In this document: piece after piece, positions 45,632-55,123 of the stretch
How positions within the stretch are numbered: position 1 is the first letter of the stretch
How the letters are laid out: each line of letters opens with the position of its first letter
The notes under the pieces: model-generated
What the model was told of the DNA's origin: nothing
Databases searched by the model: none
What the model saw: the letters and a program-made list of their open reading frames with translations, nothing else
Made by a program: the position numbers and the translations under genes
NCBI RefSeq assembly: GCF_023195515.1
Contig: NZ_JALPKR020000002.1
Location: 992,001-1,056,000 of the forward strand
Reading direction: 5' to 3'
DNA: 64,000 bases
DNA from: Variovorax sp. S12S4
GTDB taxonomy: Bacteria > Pseudomonadota > Gammaproteobacteria > Burkholderiales > Burkholderiaceae_C

Positions 45632-46536
45632 GCCTCCTCCATCTGCGTGGCGCGCGCTTCCATGCCCAGCGGCAGCAGCTGGATGGTCACGCGCAGGCCG
45701 GGCACGGCGTCCATCAGTGCCTGCTCCAGTTCGTCGCGCATGGCGGCCGCGTGCTGCAGTGTCCAGTCGCCCGGCACGTGCATGTGCAGGTCGGCAAACC
45801 GGCGCTGGCCCGCGCGCCGCGTGACCATGTCGTCGAAGCGCAGCCGCGCGCCTTCGGGCAGGCGTGCGGCAAACTCGTCGAGCGTGGCGCGCAGCGTGGC
45901 AATGGTCTCGGGCTCGAGCGCCTCGTCCATCAGGCCCTGCGACGAGCGCCACACGAGCTTCACGCCTTCCCGCACGATGTTGAGCGCCACGCCGATGGCG
46001 AGCAGCGGATCGAGCCAGAGCCATCCGCTGAAGTGCACGGCCACAATCCCGATGACGACCGCGGCCGAGGTCCAGACGTCGGTCATGAGATGCCGCGCAT
46101 CGGCTTCCAGCGCGATGGACCGGTGGGTATGCGCCGCGCGAAACAGCGCATAGGCCAGGCCCGCGTTGAATGCGGAACTAAGCACCGAAAGCGCGAGCCC
46201 CCAGCCCAGCTGCTCGAGCGGCTGGGGAGAAAGCAGCCGCTGCACGGAAACCCAGAGAATGGCAGCCGCCGCGCCCACGATCAGAATGCCTTCGAAGCCC
46301 GATGAAAAGTACTCGGCCTTGTGGTGGCCGTAGGGATGGTCCTCGTCGGCCGGCCGCGCCGCCACCGTCACCATGGCCAAGGCGAACATGGCGCTGGCAA
46401 GATTGACGAACGACTCCATGGCGTCGGAGATCAGGCCCATCGAATTCGTGACGTAGCCTGCCAGGCCTTTGAGCAGGATCGTGATAAGGGCTACGGCGAC
46501 GGAGACGCGAAGCAGCGTCTTGGGCGTAAGAATCAT
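45628..46536 (-). CDS. CDF-family cation efflux protein (FieF/CzcD-like)
   Basis: A 302-aa transporter with six helices. Metal-site residues are in [15 protein letters not shown] (helix II, DxxxS/N type) and [18 protein letters not shown] (helix V, HxxTD). The cytoplasmic C-terminal domain has [25 protein letters not shown]. It lacks the His-rich loop of the DmeF protein at 33.8-34.8 kb, so metal preference probably differs (Fe/Zn). Overlaps dtd. Confidence 0.88.
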   Translation of the reverse strand: MILTPKTLLRVSVAVALITILLKGLAGYVTNSMGLISDAMESFVNLASAMFALAMVTVAARPADEDHPYGHHKAEYFSSGFEGILIVGAAAAILWVSVQRLLSPQPLEQLGWGLALSVLSSAFNAGLAYALFRAAHTHRSIALEADARHLMTDVWTSAAVVIGIVAVHFSGWLWLDPLLAIGVALNIVREGVKLVWRSSQGLMDEALEPETIATLRATLDEFAARLPEGARLRFDDMVTRRAGQRRFADLHMHVPGDWTLQHAAAMRDELEQALMDAVPGLRVTIQLLPLGMEARATQMEEA

Positions 46537-46682
46537 GCGCGGCGAGAGACGTTGAGCAAGAAAAACGACAGAAGTGCGGCAAAAGACCGCATCTTTGTAG
46601 CCGAGTTATCAAATGCGGCCTCCGCTTGTAACAGGTTCAATTTAATATTTGTGTCACCGCGAGACATTCGCAGAGAGTGATG

Positions 46683-47174
46683 ATGAAAAAATTCCTGATC
46701 GCCCTGGGAGGCTTCGCCCTTTGGGGCGCAGTGGCGTTGGCCCACGCGCAAGCAGCGCTCACCGCACCCATAGCCGCACCGGTTGCGGAGCCTCAGGCGG
46801 GCTTCGTGAAGTCGGTGCGCGGCAATGTGCAGTTGCTCAGCTCGGCCGGTACGCCGCGCGTGGCTGCTGCAGGCGATGCGCTCACCGCGGTGGACCGTAT
46901 CGTGACCGGTCCGGACTCTTCCGCGGCCGTGGTCTTGCGCGACGACACGACGCTCGTCGTCGGGCCTTCGTCGCGGCTGGACCTGAAGGAATTCCACTTC
47001 AACGCCACCACGCATGAAGGCGGCGTGCTCGTATCGCTGCTGCGCGGCTCGATGCGCATGATCACGGGCCTCATCGGCAAGACCAACCCCGACGCGATCC
47101 GCGTGGAAACACAAACGGCCACGATCGGAATTCGCGGAACCGACTTCATCGTGCAAGCCGACGGCCAGCCATGA
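46683..47174 (+). CDS. FecR-domain periplasmic protein
   Basis: A 163-aa exported protein. Signal peptide MKKFLIALGGFALWGAVALAHA, then a FecR domain: GFVKSVRGNVQLLSSAG...DALTAVDRIVTGPDSSAAVVLRDDTTLVVGPSSRLDLKEF and RVETQTATIGIRGTDFIV. It has no HTH or membrane anchor, so it is a stand-alone periplasmic FecR rather than an anti-sigma factor. Start chosen at the third of three in-frame start codons (GTG 46677, ATG 46680, ATG 46683), best spaced from AGAGAG. Overlaps the OmpA-family gene (ATGA). Confidence 0.85.
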   Translation: MKKFLIALGGFALWGAVALAHAQAALTAPIAAPVAEPQAGFVKSVRGNVQLLSSAGTPRVAAAGDALTAVDRIVTGPDSSAAVVLRDDTTLVVGPSSRLDLKEFHFNATTHEGGVLVSLLRGSMRMITGLIGKTNPDAIRVETQTATIGIRGTDFIVQADGQP

Positions 47175-47788
47175 TGATGAAGTTGCGGCCCCATGCCTCC
47201 TATCTTCTTGCCGCCCTGACCGCAGCGCTGCTTGCCGCCTGCAGCTCGCCGGGCACCCGCGTGGTGCTGCTGCCCCAGGCGGACGACAAGCCCTCTGCGG
47301 TGGTGGTGCGCGCAAAGGACGGCGAAGAAGTTCTTTCCAGGCCCTACCAGCGTGCAACCGCGGCTGTCGGCGCTTCGGGCGCCCCCGTGGTCGACCAGGC
47401 GGACCCGGCCAAGGTGCGGGCCGAGAACAAGGCACTGTTCGACATGCGCCCGCCTCCACCGCAGCGCTACACCGTGTTTTTCGACGCCGGCGGCACGACG
47501 CTCACGCCTGCGTCGCAGCAGGTCATGAACGAGGCACTGGTTGCGGCTCAAACCCGCAGCGGCAGCGACATCGTGGTGACCGGACATACCGACACCAAGG
47601 GTGCGCTCGAGCAGAACGACATGCTTTCGCAGCGTCGGGCGCAGGAAGTGGTGCAGCTCTTCATAGACCGGCAATTTCCCGCCAAGCGCATCGAGGCCGT
47701 AGGCCGCGGCGAACGCGAACTCGCCGTGTCCACGGCCGACGAGGTGGACGAGCCGCGCAACCGGCGCGTCACCATCGAAGTCCGGTAA
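47171..47788 (+). CDS. OmpA-family lipoprotein
   Basis: A 205-aa outer-membrane lipoprotein. The N-terminal lipobox is LLAALTAALLAACSSPG. A short variable domain follows, then a C-terminal OmpA peptidoglycan-binding domain (RYTVFFDAGGTTLTPASQQVM, VTGHTDTKGALEQNDMLSQRRAQEV, VGRGERELAVSTADEVDEPRNRRVTIEV). It overlaps the FecR gene. Related genomes often follow this pair with a CHASE2/adenylate cyclase gene, which is absent here; tyrS is convergent. Confidence 0.88.
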   Translation: MMMKLRPHASYLLAALTAALLAACSSPGTRVVLLPQADDKPSAVVVRAKDGEEVLSRPYQRATAAVGASGAPVVDQADPAKVRAENKALFDMRPPPPQRYTVFFDAGGTTLTPASQQVMNEALVAAQTRSGSDIVVTGHTDTKGALEQNDMLSQRRAQEVVQLFIDRQFPAKRIEAVGRGERELAVSTADEVDEPRNRRVTIEVR

Positions 47789-47828
47789 AGGCAGCTGGCG
47801 GTCAGCGCGGCCGCCCCTTTTGGTCTGA

Positions 47829-49060
47829 TCAGCTGACGGTCACGCGCGCAAACTTGCGCTTGCCGACCTGCACCACGTAGCTGCCCGCCGGCAGTTTCAG
47901 GGCCTTGTCGCTGATCACGACCGAATCGACGCGCACGCCGCCGCCGTCGATCAACCGGTTGCCTTCGGAAGTCGAAGGCGCCAGCCCGGCCTGCTTGAGT
48001 AGTTGCGCAATACCCAGCGGCGCACCGCCAAGCGACACCTCGGGAATGTCGTTCGGCACACCGCCCTTGCTGCGGTTGGTGAAATCCTGCTCCGCCGCCT
48101 CGGCCGCCGCCGCGCTGTGGAAGCGGGCGGTGATTTCCTTGGCCAGGGCCACCTTCGCGTCCTTCGGATTGCGGCCGGAGGCAATTTCAGCCTTGAGCGC
48201 CTCGATCTGCTCCAGAGACTGGAAGCTCAGCAAGGTGTACCAGCGCCACATCAGCTCGTCGGAGATCGACAGCACCTTGGCGAACATGGTGTTGGCGTCT
48301 TCGCTGATGCCGATGTAGTTGTTCTTGCTCTTGGACATCTTCTCGACGCCATCGAGCCCCTCCAGCAGAGGCATAGTGAGTATGCACTGCGGCTCTTGCC
48401 CGTATTCCTGCTGGAGGTGACGACCAACCAGCAAGTTGAACTTCTGGTCGGTGCCGCCCAGTTCGAGGTCGCTCTTGAGCGCCACCGAGTCGTAGCCCTG
48501 CATCAGTGGGTAGAGGAACTCGTGCACCGAGATCGACTGGCCAGCCTTGAAGCGCTTGTTGAAGTCGTCGCGCTCCATCATGCGGGCGACGGTGTACTTG
48601 GCGGCCAGCTGGATCATGCCGCGGGCGCCCAGCGGGTCGCTCCATTCGGAGTTGTAGCGAATCTCGGTCTTTTCGGGGTCCAGCACCAGGCTGGCCTGCC
48701 GGTAGTAAGTTTGGGCGTTGGCCTCGATCTGCTCCCGGGTGAGAGGCGGCCGAGTGCTGTTGCGGCCCGAGGGGTCGCCAATGGTGGTCGTGAAGTCGCC
48801 GATCAGGAAAATCACCCGGTGCCCCAGGTCTTGGAGCTGCCGCATCTTGTTGAGAACAACCGTATGGCCGATATGGATATCGGGAGCGGTCGGATCGAGC
48901 CCCAGCTTGATGCGCAGCGGCGTTCCGCTGGCCTCCGAGCGCTGCAGCTTGCGCACCCATTCGTCCTGCGGCAGGAGCTCGTCGGCCCCCGCAGGGAGAT
49001 TTCAAGCGCTCGTCTTACACCATCGGACAGGCCATTGGATGTAACAGATTCGGCATTCAT
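47829..49060 (-). CDS. tyrS: Tyrosyl-tRNA synthetase TyrS (apparent frameshift near the 5' end)
   Basis: A class I synthetase. HIGH motif [25 protein letters not shown] motif [15 protein letters not shown], and a C-terminal S4 domain ([12 protein letters not shown]). The literal main frame only supports a start near 48956, losing the N-terminal 35 residues. The natural start ATG 49060 ([25 protein letters not shown]) is in another frame. One extra base in the run of five at 48986-48990 (C on the plus strand) joins them as [16 protein letters not shown] (410 aa). The gene is normally essential, so true loss is unlikely. Confidence 0.92.
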
Positions 49061-49217
49061 AGGCTTTTTGGCTGATTTTTCAGGTTGCCGAAGCTATACT
49101 CAGCCCGACTTTTCAAGCGCCGGATTCTAAGCGGCGCTTTTTCCGCACCGTCCTGCCGCCCTGTCCGTTCTGGGCTTTGCAGCGCGGATTTGCAGAACCT
49201 GAGCTGGAATTCAAAGT

Positions 49218-50558
49218 TTGATCAACGGCATTCTCGCCGCCGAGGAGCTCCTGGCTTCTCGCGTGGCCTATACATTCCGGACCTATCCCAAGCAGATCAC
49301 CGCGGCCATCGCGGCTGCCTTGCTGAGTGCCGGCACCCTGGCGGTGGCCTCCCTGGGCCCCGACGCCTCCGACCTCCCGGTCCAACAGGTTCTTGAAGCG
49401 ACCGCGCCCCTGTCCTTTGCAGAACAGAGCGAATCGCTCGAGAACTTCAGCTTCACGCTGTTTCGCACCGACATCACACGCTCCAGCGACACGGCCGAGG
49501 CCCTGCTGAAGCGCCTGGGTATTTCCGACCCCGCCGCCACCGCCTTCGTGCGCGCGAGCGGCGAAGCCCGCAATGCGCTCTTCGCGCGCGCGGGCCGCAC
49601 CATCACGGCCGAAGCCACCCAGGAAAACCAGCTCAAGAAGCTGAGCGCCCGCTGGATTCCCGACGGCGACGGCGGCTTCAAGCGCTTCGTCATCGAGCGC
49701 ACGGCGGTCGGCTTCGTCGCACTCACCGAGCGCGACACGCTCACGCCCGGCACACGCCTGGCCAGCGGCACCATTCGCACCTCGCTGTTCGCAGCCACCG
49801 ACGACTCCCGCGTTCCCGACTCGGTCGCGAGCCAGCTGGCCGACATCTTCGCGGGCGACGTCGACGTGCGCGCACTCCGCAAGGGCGACCGCTTTGCCGT
49901 GGTGTACGAAACCTTCGAAGCCGACGGCCAGGCGCTGCGCAGCGGCCGCGTGCTCTCGGCCGAGTTCGAGAGCGGCGGCAAGGTGCACCAGGCCGTGTGG
50001 TTCCAGCCCCCGGGCCAGAAGGGCAGCTACTACCGCCCGAACGGCGACAGCCTGCGCAAGGCGTACCTGAGCTCGCCGGTCGAGTTTTCGCGCGTGTCGA
50101 GCGGCTTTGCGATGCGCATGCACCCGATCCTCAACAGCTGGCGCCAGCACAACGGCATCGACTTCGCGGCCCCCACGGGCACGGCAGTGCGCAGCGTCGG
50201 CGACGGCACGGTCGATTTCGCCGGCACGCAAAGCGGCTACGGCAACATCGTCATCATCAAGCACCGCAACAACCAGCAGACGGCCTACGCCCACCTGAGC
50301 CGCGTCGACGTCAAGGCTGGTGAAAGCATCAGCCAAGGCCAGACGATCGGCGCCGTGGGCTCCACCGGCTGGGCCACCGGTCCTCACCTGCACTTCGAGT
50401 TCCGCGTGAACGGCGAATACCAGGACCCGGCCTCGATCGCCCAGGAAGGCGGCGCCCCGATCACCGCGGCCATGCGCCCGGCCTTCGAACGCATCGCCGT
50501 CGGTGCTCGCACCGAACTGGCCGCGGCGTTCTCGGTCATCCAGGCCAGCGCAGACTGA
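49218..50558 (+). CDS. M23 family metallopeptidase (murein endopeptidase)
   Basis: A 446-aa cell-wall enzyme. One N-terminal membrane helix (ITAAIAAALLSAGTLAVASL, about 28-47) leads to an opacity-type/LysM-like middle domain. The C-terminal LytM/M23 domain has the zinc site: MRMHPILNSWRQHNGIDFAAPTG (HxxxD) and GPHLHFEFRVNG (HxH). Likely a periplasmic DD-endopeptidase like MepM. TTG 49218 is the only suitable start for the membrane leader; the ribosome site is weak. Divergent from tyrS, 157 bp between. Confidence 0.9.
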   Translation: MINGILAAEELLASRVAYTFRTYPKQITAAIAAALLSAGTLAVASLGPDASDLPVQQVLEATAPLSFAEQSESLENFSFTLFRTDITRSSDTAEALLKRLGISDPAATAFVRASGEARNALFARAGRTITAEATQENQLKKLSARWIPDGDGGFKRFVIERTAVGFVALTERDTLTPGTRLASGTIRTSLFAATDDSRVPDSVASQLADIFAGDVDVRALRKGDRFAVVYETFEADGQALRSGRVLSAEFESGGKVHQAVWFQPPGQKGSYYRPNGDSLRKAYLSSPVEFSRVSSGFAMRMHPILNSWRQHNGIDFAAPTGTAVRSVGDGTVDFAGTQSGYGNIVIIKHRNNQQTAYAHLSRVDVKAGESISQGQTIGAVGSTGWATGPHLHFEFRVNGEYQDPASIAQEGGAPITAAMRPAFERIAVGARTELAAAFSVIQASAD

Positions 50559-50617
50559 GCACCCGCGGGGCAATAGATAGCGGCGGCACAACAAACGCCC
50601 CGCTCGCCCCGTTCAGT

Positions 50618-51744
50618 ATGGCCGCCGAACTGTTCATCGGCTTGATGTCCGGCACGTCGCTCGACGGCGTCGATGGCGTTCTGGCCGACTTTTCCGAAGG
50701 CCGCATCGCAGTACGGGCCTACGCTACCGCCCCCTTCCCCGCTGCGCTGCGGGCGGAGCTGATGGCACTCAACACGCCCGGCGACAACGAGCTGCACCGC
50801 GCCGCGCTGGCCGGCAATGACTTGGCCCGCATCTATGCAGGCGTCGTCGGCCAACTCCTCACCGACAGCGGAACTCCTGCCAGCTCCGTTACAGCGCTTG
50901 GCGCTCATGGCCAGACGGTTCGCCACCGTCCCACTGAATTCGACGGCGTTGGCTACACGCTGCAGATCAACAACCCCTCGCTGCTGGCTGAACTGACCGG
51001 CATCGACGTGGTTGCGGACTTTCGCAGCCGAGACCTCGCCGCGGGCGGCCAGGGCGCTCCACTGGTGCCGGCATTCCACCGTGCGCTCTTCGCGCGCGCC
51101 GACGAATCCGTGGCGGTGCTGAACATCGGCGGCATTTCCAATCTGAGCCTGCTACCCGCCGCTGATGCGCCGGGAGAGCCCGCCGTGCTGGGTTTCGACT
51201 GCGGGCCGGGCAACGCCTTGATGGATTACTGGTGTCAGCTTCACACCGGCCAGCCCTTTGATCGCGGGGGCAATGGGCCGCAAGGGGGCAGGTGCTGCCC
51301 GAGCTGCTTGCAACGCTGCAGGCCGAGCCCTATTTCGCAAAGGCGCCACCCAAGAGCACGGGTCGCGACCTGTTCAACCCGCCCTGGCTTTCAGCACGCC
51401 TAGGCGCGGTTGCGGGCGCCGCGCCTGCCGACGTGCAAGCGACCCTGACCGAATTCACCGCCAGCGTTTGTGCGGCTGATGTGCAGCGCTATGGAAACGG
51501 TAGCAGACTGCTGATCGTTTGCGGCGGCGGTGCCTTGAACGACCACCTGCTCGCCCGTTTGCGCGCGTTGCTGCCGGGCGTGGCGGTGGACGCGTCCACG
51601 AAGCACGGCCTGCCGCCGCTGCAGGTCGAAGCCGCGGCCTTTGCATGGCTGGCGCGCAGCACCGTGCGGCGCGAAGCAGGCAACCTTGCCAGCGTGACCG
51701 GTGCGCGCGGGCCCCGGGTATTGGGCGCTATTTACCCGGCCTGA
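50618..51744 (+). CDS. anmK: Anhydro-N-acetylmuramic acid kinase AnmK (apparent frameshift)
   Basis: A cell-wall recycling kinase making MurNAc-6-P from anhydroMurNAc. N-terminal part: FIGLMSGTSLDGVDGVLADF, GAHGQTVRH, VVADFRSRDLAAGGQGAPLVP, NIGGISNLSLLP. The literal frame fails after PFDRGG. One extra G in the G5 run 51266-51270 restores QWAARGQVLPELLATL...PPKSTGRDLFNPPWL and the nucleotide-site LIVCGGGALNDHLL to TGA 51744 (375 aa, normal length). Logical neighbour of the M23 endopeptidase gene, 59 bp upstream. Confidence 0.93.
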
Positions 51745-51803
51745 GACTCCCTCAAGCGGAGTCCGTGCCTCGTTTACAGGCAAGAATAAAAGCACCAGGC
51801 AAC

Positions 51804-51828
51804 AAAAAGCCGCTCGAAGGCGGCTTTT
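51804..51828. terminator. Bidirectional hairpin terminator between anmK and erpA
   Basis: AAAAAGCCGC, loop TCGAAG, GCGGCTTTT. The stem is flanked by A and T tracts on both sides, so it can terminate anmK (plus) and erpA (minus). Confidence 0.85.
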
Positions 51829-51844
51829 ACGGGCAAGAGGGCAA

Positions 51845-52210
51845 TCAAGCCGAGAAGCTGGATCCGCAGCCGCAGGTGCTGGTGGCGTTCGGATTCTTGA
51901 TCACGAACTGGGCGCCCTGCAGGTCTTCCTTGTAGTCGATTTCAGCGCCGACCAGATACTGGTAGCTCATGGCATCGATCAGCAGCGACACGCCGTTCTT
52001 GGTCATGGTCGTGTCGTCTTCATTCGTGATTTCGTCGAAAGTGAAACCGTACTGAAAGCCCGAGCAGCCGCCGCCTTGCACGAACACGCGCAGCTTGAGG
52101 TCGGGATTGCCCTCCTCGGCGATCAGGTCGGCCACCTTGGCGGCCGCACTGTCCGTGAAGACAATAGGTTCGGGCATCTGGGTCTGGATGTTTTCGGCAA
52201 CAACGCTCAT
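51845..52210 (-). CDS. erpA: Iron-sulfur cluster insertion protein ErpA
   Basis: A 121-aa A-type carrier. The three cluster ligands are Cys in [12 protein letters not shown] and the C-terminal pair in [11 protein letters not shown]. Start MSVVAENIQ is chosen; upstream in-frame sequence is not conserved. It delivers Fe-S clusters to apoproteins such as IspG. Located downstream of rplM-rpsI on the same strand, a common betaproteobacterial order. Confidence 0.95.
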   Translation of the reverse strand: MSVVAENIQTQMPEPIVFTDSAAAKVADLIAEEGNPDLKLRVFVQGGGCSGFQYGFTFDEITNEDDTTMTKNGVSLLIDAMSYQYLVGAEIDYKEDLQGAQFVIKNPNATSTCGCGSSFSA

Positions 52211-52345
52211 GTGGGATAACTCCTTGAGGGCCGAACAGGCGGCCAATGAACCAATGCTACTGCAATGCGGCATTCTCGGCAGGGCGGCATTAGCGAGCAC
52301 CCAACACAAGTGGGGTCGAAACCGTCCCCGCCAAGGGCCGCAATG

Positions 52346-52369
52346 AAAAAGCCGCCCGAAGGCGGCTCT
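52346..52369 (-). terminator. Rho-independent terminator of rplM-rpsI
   Basis: On the minus strand, AGAGCCGCC, loop TTCG, GGCGGCTTTTT. It starts 19 bases after the rpsI stop codon, with a five-U tract. Confidence 0.85.
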
Positions 52370-52387
52370 TGCTTGCAGCGGACAGTA

Positions 52388-52780
52388 TCAGCGCTTGCTG
52401 AACTGCTTGCGGCGGCGAGCAGAGTGCAAACCGACCTTCTTACGCTCGACTTCACGCGCGTCGCGGGTAACGAAGCCAGCCTGGCTCAGCACCGGCTTCA
52501 GGCTTGCGTCGTAGTCGATCAGCGCACGGGTGATGCCGTGGCGCGTTGCGCCGGCCTGGCCCGATTCACCGCCGCCGTTCACGTTGACCATCACGTCGAA
52601 AGCTTCGAGGTTGTTGGTCAGCACGAGGGGTTGCTTCGCGATCATGATCGAGGTTTCGCGGCCGAAGAACTCTTGAATGTCCTTGCCGTTGACCGTGATC
52701 TTGCCCGAGCCCTTTTTCAGAAACACACGGGCGACGCTCGATTTGCGACGGCCGGTGCCATTGTTCCATTCACCAATCAT
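52388..52780 (-). CDS. rpsI: 30S ribosomal protein S9
   Basis: A 130-aa protein. Typical S9 sequence is [42 protein letters not shown] at the N terminus and the basic tail [22 protein letters not shown], whose last Arg contacts P-site tRNA. AAGGAG lies eight bases before ATG 52780. It follows rplM by 12 bp. Confidence 0.98.
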   Translation of the reverse strand: MIGEWNNGTGRRKSSVARVFLKKGSGKITVNGKDIQEFFGRETSIMIAKQPLVLTNNLEAFDVMVNVNGGGESGQAGATRHGITRALIDYDASLKPVLSQAGFVTRDAREVERKKVGLHSARRRKQFSKR

Positions 52781-52792
52781 TCTCAAGGCTCC

Positions 52793-53224
52793 TTACAGTT
52801 CCAGCACTTTGGGCTGTTGGGCGGTATGCGGGTGCTCAGCGCCACCGTACACCTTGAGTTTCTTGATCATCGCGTAGCCAAGCGGGCCCTTGGGCAGCAT
52901 GCCCTTGACAGCCTTTTCCAGGGCGCGGCCCGGGTGCTTGGATTGCATGTCGCGGAAGTTGGTCGCCGTAATACCGCCCGGGTAGCCCGAGTGACGGTAG
53001 TACACCTTGTCGATCGACTTGGCGCCGGTGACGCGCAGCTGGGCTGCGTTGATGATGACGATGAAGTCACCGGTATCGACGTGAGGCGTATAAATGGCCT
53101 TGTGTTTGCCGCGCAAACGGAGAGCAACTTCGCTGGCTACTCGTCCGAGGACCTTGTCGGTCGCGTCAATCACAAACCACTCGTGCGTCACGTCAGCGGG
53201 CTTGGCGCTGAACGTTTTGGTCAT
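52793..53224 (-). CDS. rplM: 50S ribosomal protein L13
   Basis: A 143-aa protein: [63 protein letters not shown] and [27 protein letters not shown] are all canonical. First gene of rplM-rpsI. The 222-bp upstream region contains a likely sigma-70 promoter and room for an untranslated leader of about 140 bases. Confidence 0.98.
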   Translation of the reverse strand: MTKTFSAKPADVTHEWFVIDATDKVLGRVASEVALRLRGKHKAIYTPHVDTGDFIVIINAAQLRVTGAKSIDKVYYRHSGYPGGITATNFRDMQSKHPGRALEKAVKGMLPKGPLGYAMIKKLKVYGGAEHPHTAQQPKVLEL

Positions 53225-53372
53225 GAGTTTTTCTCTTGAAAAGAGGGTTTGGCGAGCCCTTTTCCACGGTCGGCGTTCCTCTGACGGGAATCTCTTAGGT
53301 GGGTTTCACGCGCCCTGGAGACCAGGTTGCATGCCTTCGCCGCGGGGCTACAAAAACGCTGCGAAGCCTGCG

Positions 53373-53401
53373 ATTATACGAAGAATCGGGCCATCGAAGC
53401 A
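53373..53401 (-). promoter_or_regulatory. Probable promoter of rplM-rpsI
   Basis: On the minus strand, a perfect TATAAT (plus-strand ATTATA at 53373-53378) lies 18 bases downstream of a weak TTGCTT -35 element. Transcription would start near 53366, giving a leader of about 140 bases before the rplM ATG. The -10 box is convincing; the -35 is weak. Confidence 0.6.
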
Positions 53402-53446
53402 AATTGAAGCCTGCGGGGGAGCCCGAGACGTTACCATCCTCACCCT

Positions 53447-54406
53447 ATGTTCAGTTACCGCCACGCCTTCCATGCCGGCAACCACGCCGACGTGCTCAAG
53501 CACACGGTGCTGATTGCCACGCTCGACCACCTGCTTGAAAAAGAAGCAGCCCTGACCGTCATCGACACCCACGCCGGCGCCGGCCTTTACCGCCTCGACG
53601 GGGACTACGCCGGCACCAGCGGCGAGGCGGCCGAAGGCATATTGCGCCTGCTTTCGGACAAGAAGGCGGCTGCTCCCACGGCGCAACCGGCCCCGGCTGC
53701 AAAGTCCGCTACCAAAAAGGTAGCGCCCGAGGCCGAAGCACCCTTGGCCGACGCGATTGCACGCTATCTCAGCGTGATCCACGACTTCAATCCCAAGGGC
53801 GGCGCGCGCATCTATCCGGGTTCGCCGTTCATCGTGCAGCACCTGCTGCGCGACCACGACAAGCTCAAGCTGTTCGAACTGCACCCGACCGACGCACGCA
53901 CGCTGGATGCCAACATTGCGCAACTCGAGGCGGGTCGCCAGATCGCCGTGCTGCGCGAAGACGGCTTCGGCAGTGCCACCAAGTTCCTGCCTCCACCTTC
54001 GCGCCGCGCGCTGGTGCTCATGGACCCCAGCTACGAAATCAAGAGCGACTACGGCCGCGTGCTCGACTTCGCGGCCGAGGCGCTCAAGCGCTTTGCGACC
54101 GGCACCTATGCGGTGTGGTACCCGATCATCCCGCGGCCAGAGGCGCACGACCTCCCGCGGCGGCTGAAGACGCTGGCAACCAAGGCCGGAAAGTCGTGGC
54201 TGCACGCCACGCTCACGGTCAAGTCGAGCAAGCTGATCACCACCACAACGGGCGAAACCCAGCGCCCCGGACTGCCGGCCAGCGGCATGTTCCTGATCAA
54301 CCCGCCCTATACGCTGAAGCCGCTGCTGGCGGCCGCCCTGCCGCAGCTGGTGGAGCGGCTGGCCCAGGACAAGCACGCCGCCTTCTCGCTCGATTCGGGC
54401 GGCTAG
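53447..54406 (+). CDS. rlmJ: 23S rRNA (adenine(2030)-N6)-methyltransferase RlmJ
   Basis: A 319-aa methyltransferase. It starts MFSYRHAFHAGNHADVLKH, the RlmJ hallmark, followed by DTHAGAGLYRLDG, the catalytic motif IV VLMDPSYEIK (DPPY-type), and the C-terminal LPASGMFLINPPYTL. An Ala/Pro/Lys-rich insert of about 35 residues (AAAPTAQPAPAAKSATKKVAPE) around residues 70-105 makes it longer than E. coli RlmJ (280 aa). Divergent from rplM. Confidence 0.95.
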   Translation: MFSYRHAFHAGNHADVLKHTVLIATLDHLLEKEAALTVIDTHAGAGLYRLDGDYAGTSGEAAEGILRLLSDKKAAAPTAQPAPAAKSATKKVAPEAEAPLADAIARYLSVIHDFNPKGGARIYPGSPFIVQHLLRDHDKLKLFELHPTDARTLDANIAQLEAGRQIAVLREDGFGSATKFLPPPSRRALVLMDPSYEIKSDYGRVLDFAAEALKRFATGTYAVWYPIIPRPEAHDLPRRLKTLATKAGKSWLHATLTVKSSKLITTTTGETQRPGLPASGMFLINPPYTLKPLLAAALPQLVERLAQDKHAAFSLDSGG

Positions 54407-54436
54407 CCTTTTCTGGTTTTTCTTCGCCCGGCGTTT

Positions 54437-55123
54437 TCAGCGTCGGCGACGCGCCGGCACATTCACCTTGCGGCGCGGAGCCGCTGGTGCGGACGCCAGC
54501 GGCGGCTCTGCCGCCTCGACGTCGGCACCACCGCAGCGCATGCCGTCGCGATCGATGATCGTCAGTGCCACCTGCTTGATGCCGAGACCGATCATGCCGA
54601 TGCGCTCGGCCGCGGCACGGCTCAGGTCGATGATGCGGCCCTGTGCATAGGGGCCCCGGTCGGTAATGCGTACCAGCACTTCGCTGCCGGTGACCAGGCT
54701 GCGCACGCAAACGCGGGTGTTGAACGGCAAGGTCTTGTGGGCCGCCGTCATGGCCGTCATGTCGAAGCGTTCGCCGCTCGCGGTCTTGCGCTGGTGAAAC
54801 TGGATGCCGTACCAGGACGCTCCGCCACGTTCGTAGATCTCGCGAGGGCCACCGTCGCCGGGCACGCCGTCGTCAGGCCCCAGGTCGCCAGAGCTGGGCG
54901 CCGCAAGGTCGTAGCGGACCGAAGGCACGCTCGAGCGGGCCGGTGCGCCCGCAGGCACGGCCAGCTGGCGCGGCAAGGGCGAAAGCTTTGCGTCTTTCGT
55001 GTCAGCCGCCGGGCCTTCGGTGGCCGGGGGCATGGCACAGCCGGCCAGCGCGCAGGTTGCTGCAACAAGGGCCACACGCAAGGCCCCGCGCAGCGAGCTT
55101 CCTGCTTCCGCGGGCCCCCTCAA
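54437..55123 (-). CDS. rlpA: Septal ring lytic transglycosylase RlpA-family lipoprotein
   Basis: A 228-aa lipoprotein: h-region and lipobox VALVAATCALAGCAMPP, a disordered linker, then the double-psi beta-barrel RlpA domain (GGASWYGIQFHQRKTASGERFDMTAMTAAHKTLPFNTRVCV, RITDRGPYAQGRIIDLSRAAAERIGM), with the catalytic Asp in DRGPY. No SPOR domain follows; it ends in an Ala/Arg-rich tail. Start uncertain: TTG 55123 overlaps the metF stop (TTGA) and fits the operon style, but TTG/GTG codons closer to the lipobox are possible. Confidence 0.85.
   Translation of the reverse strand: MRGPAEAGSSLRGALRVALVAATCALAGCAMPPATEGPAADTKDAKLSPLPRQLAVPAGAPARSSVPSVRYDLAAPSSGDLGPDDGVPGDGGPREIYERGGASWYGIQFHQRKTASGERFDMTAMTAAHKTLPFNTRVCVRSLVTGSEVLVRITDRGPYAQGRIIDLSRAAAERIGMIGLGIKQVALTIIDRDGMRCGGADVEAAEPPLASAPAAPRRKVNVPARRRR

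Noticed and set aside
48003..49130. Open frame of 375 codons on the plus strand
   Set aside because: Antisense to tyrS; shadow frame.
29026..51270. Programmed frameshifting or transcriptional slippage as the cause of the six frame breaks
   Set aside because: Runs of five mixed G/C and A/T bases are poor slippery sites, the six genes are unrelated, and no stimulatory structures or conserved slippery heptamers were seen; a base-call error pattern is simpler.
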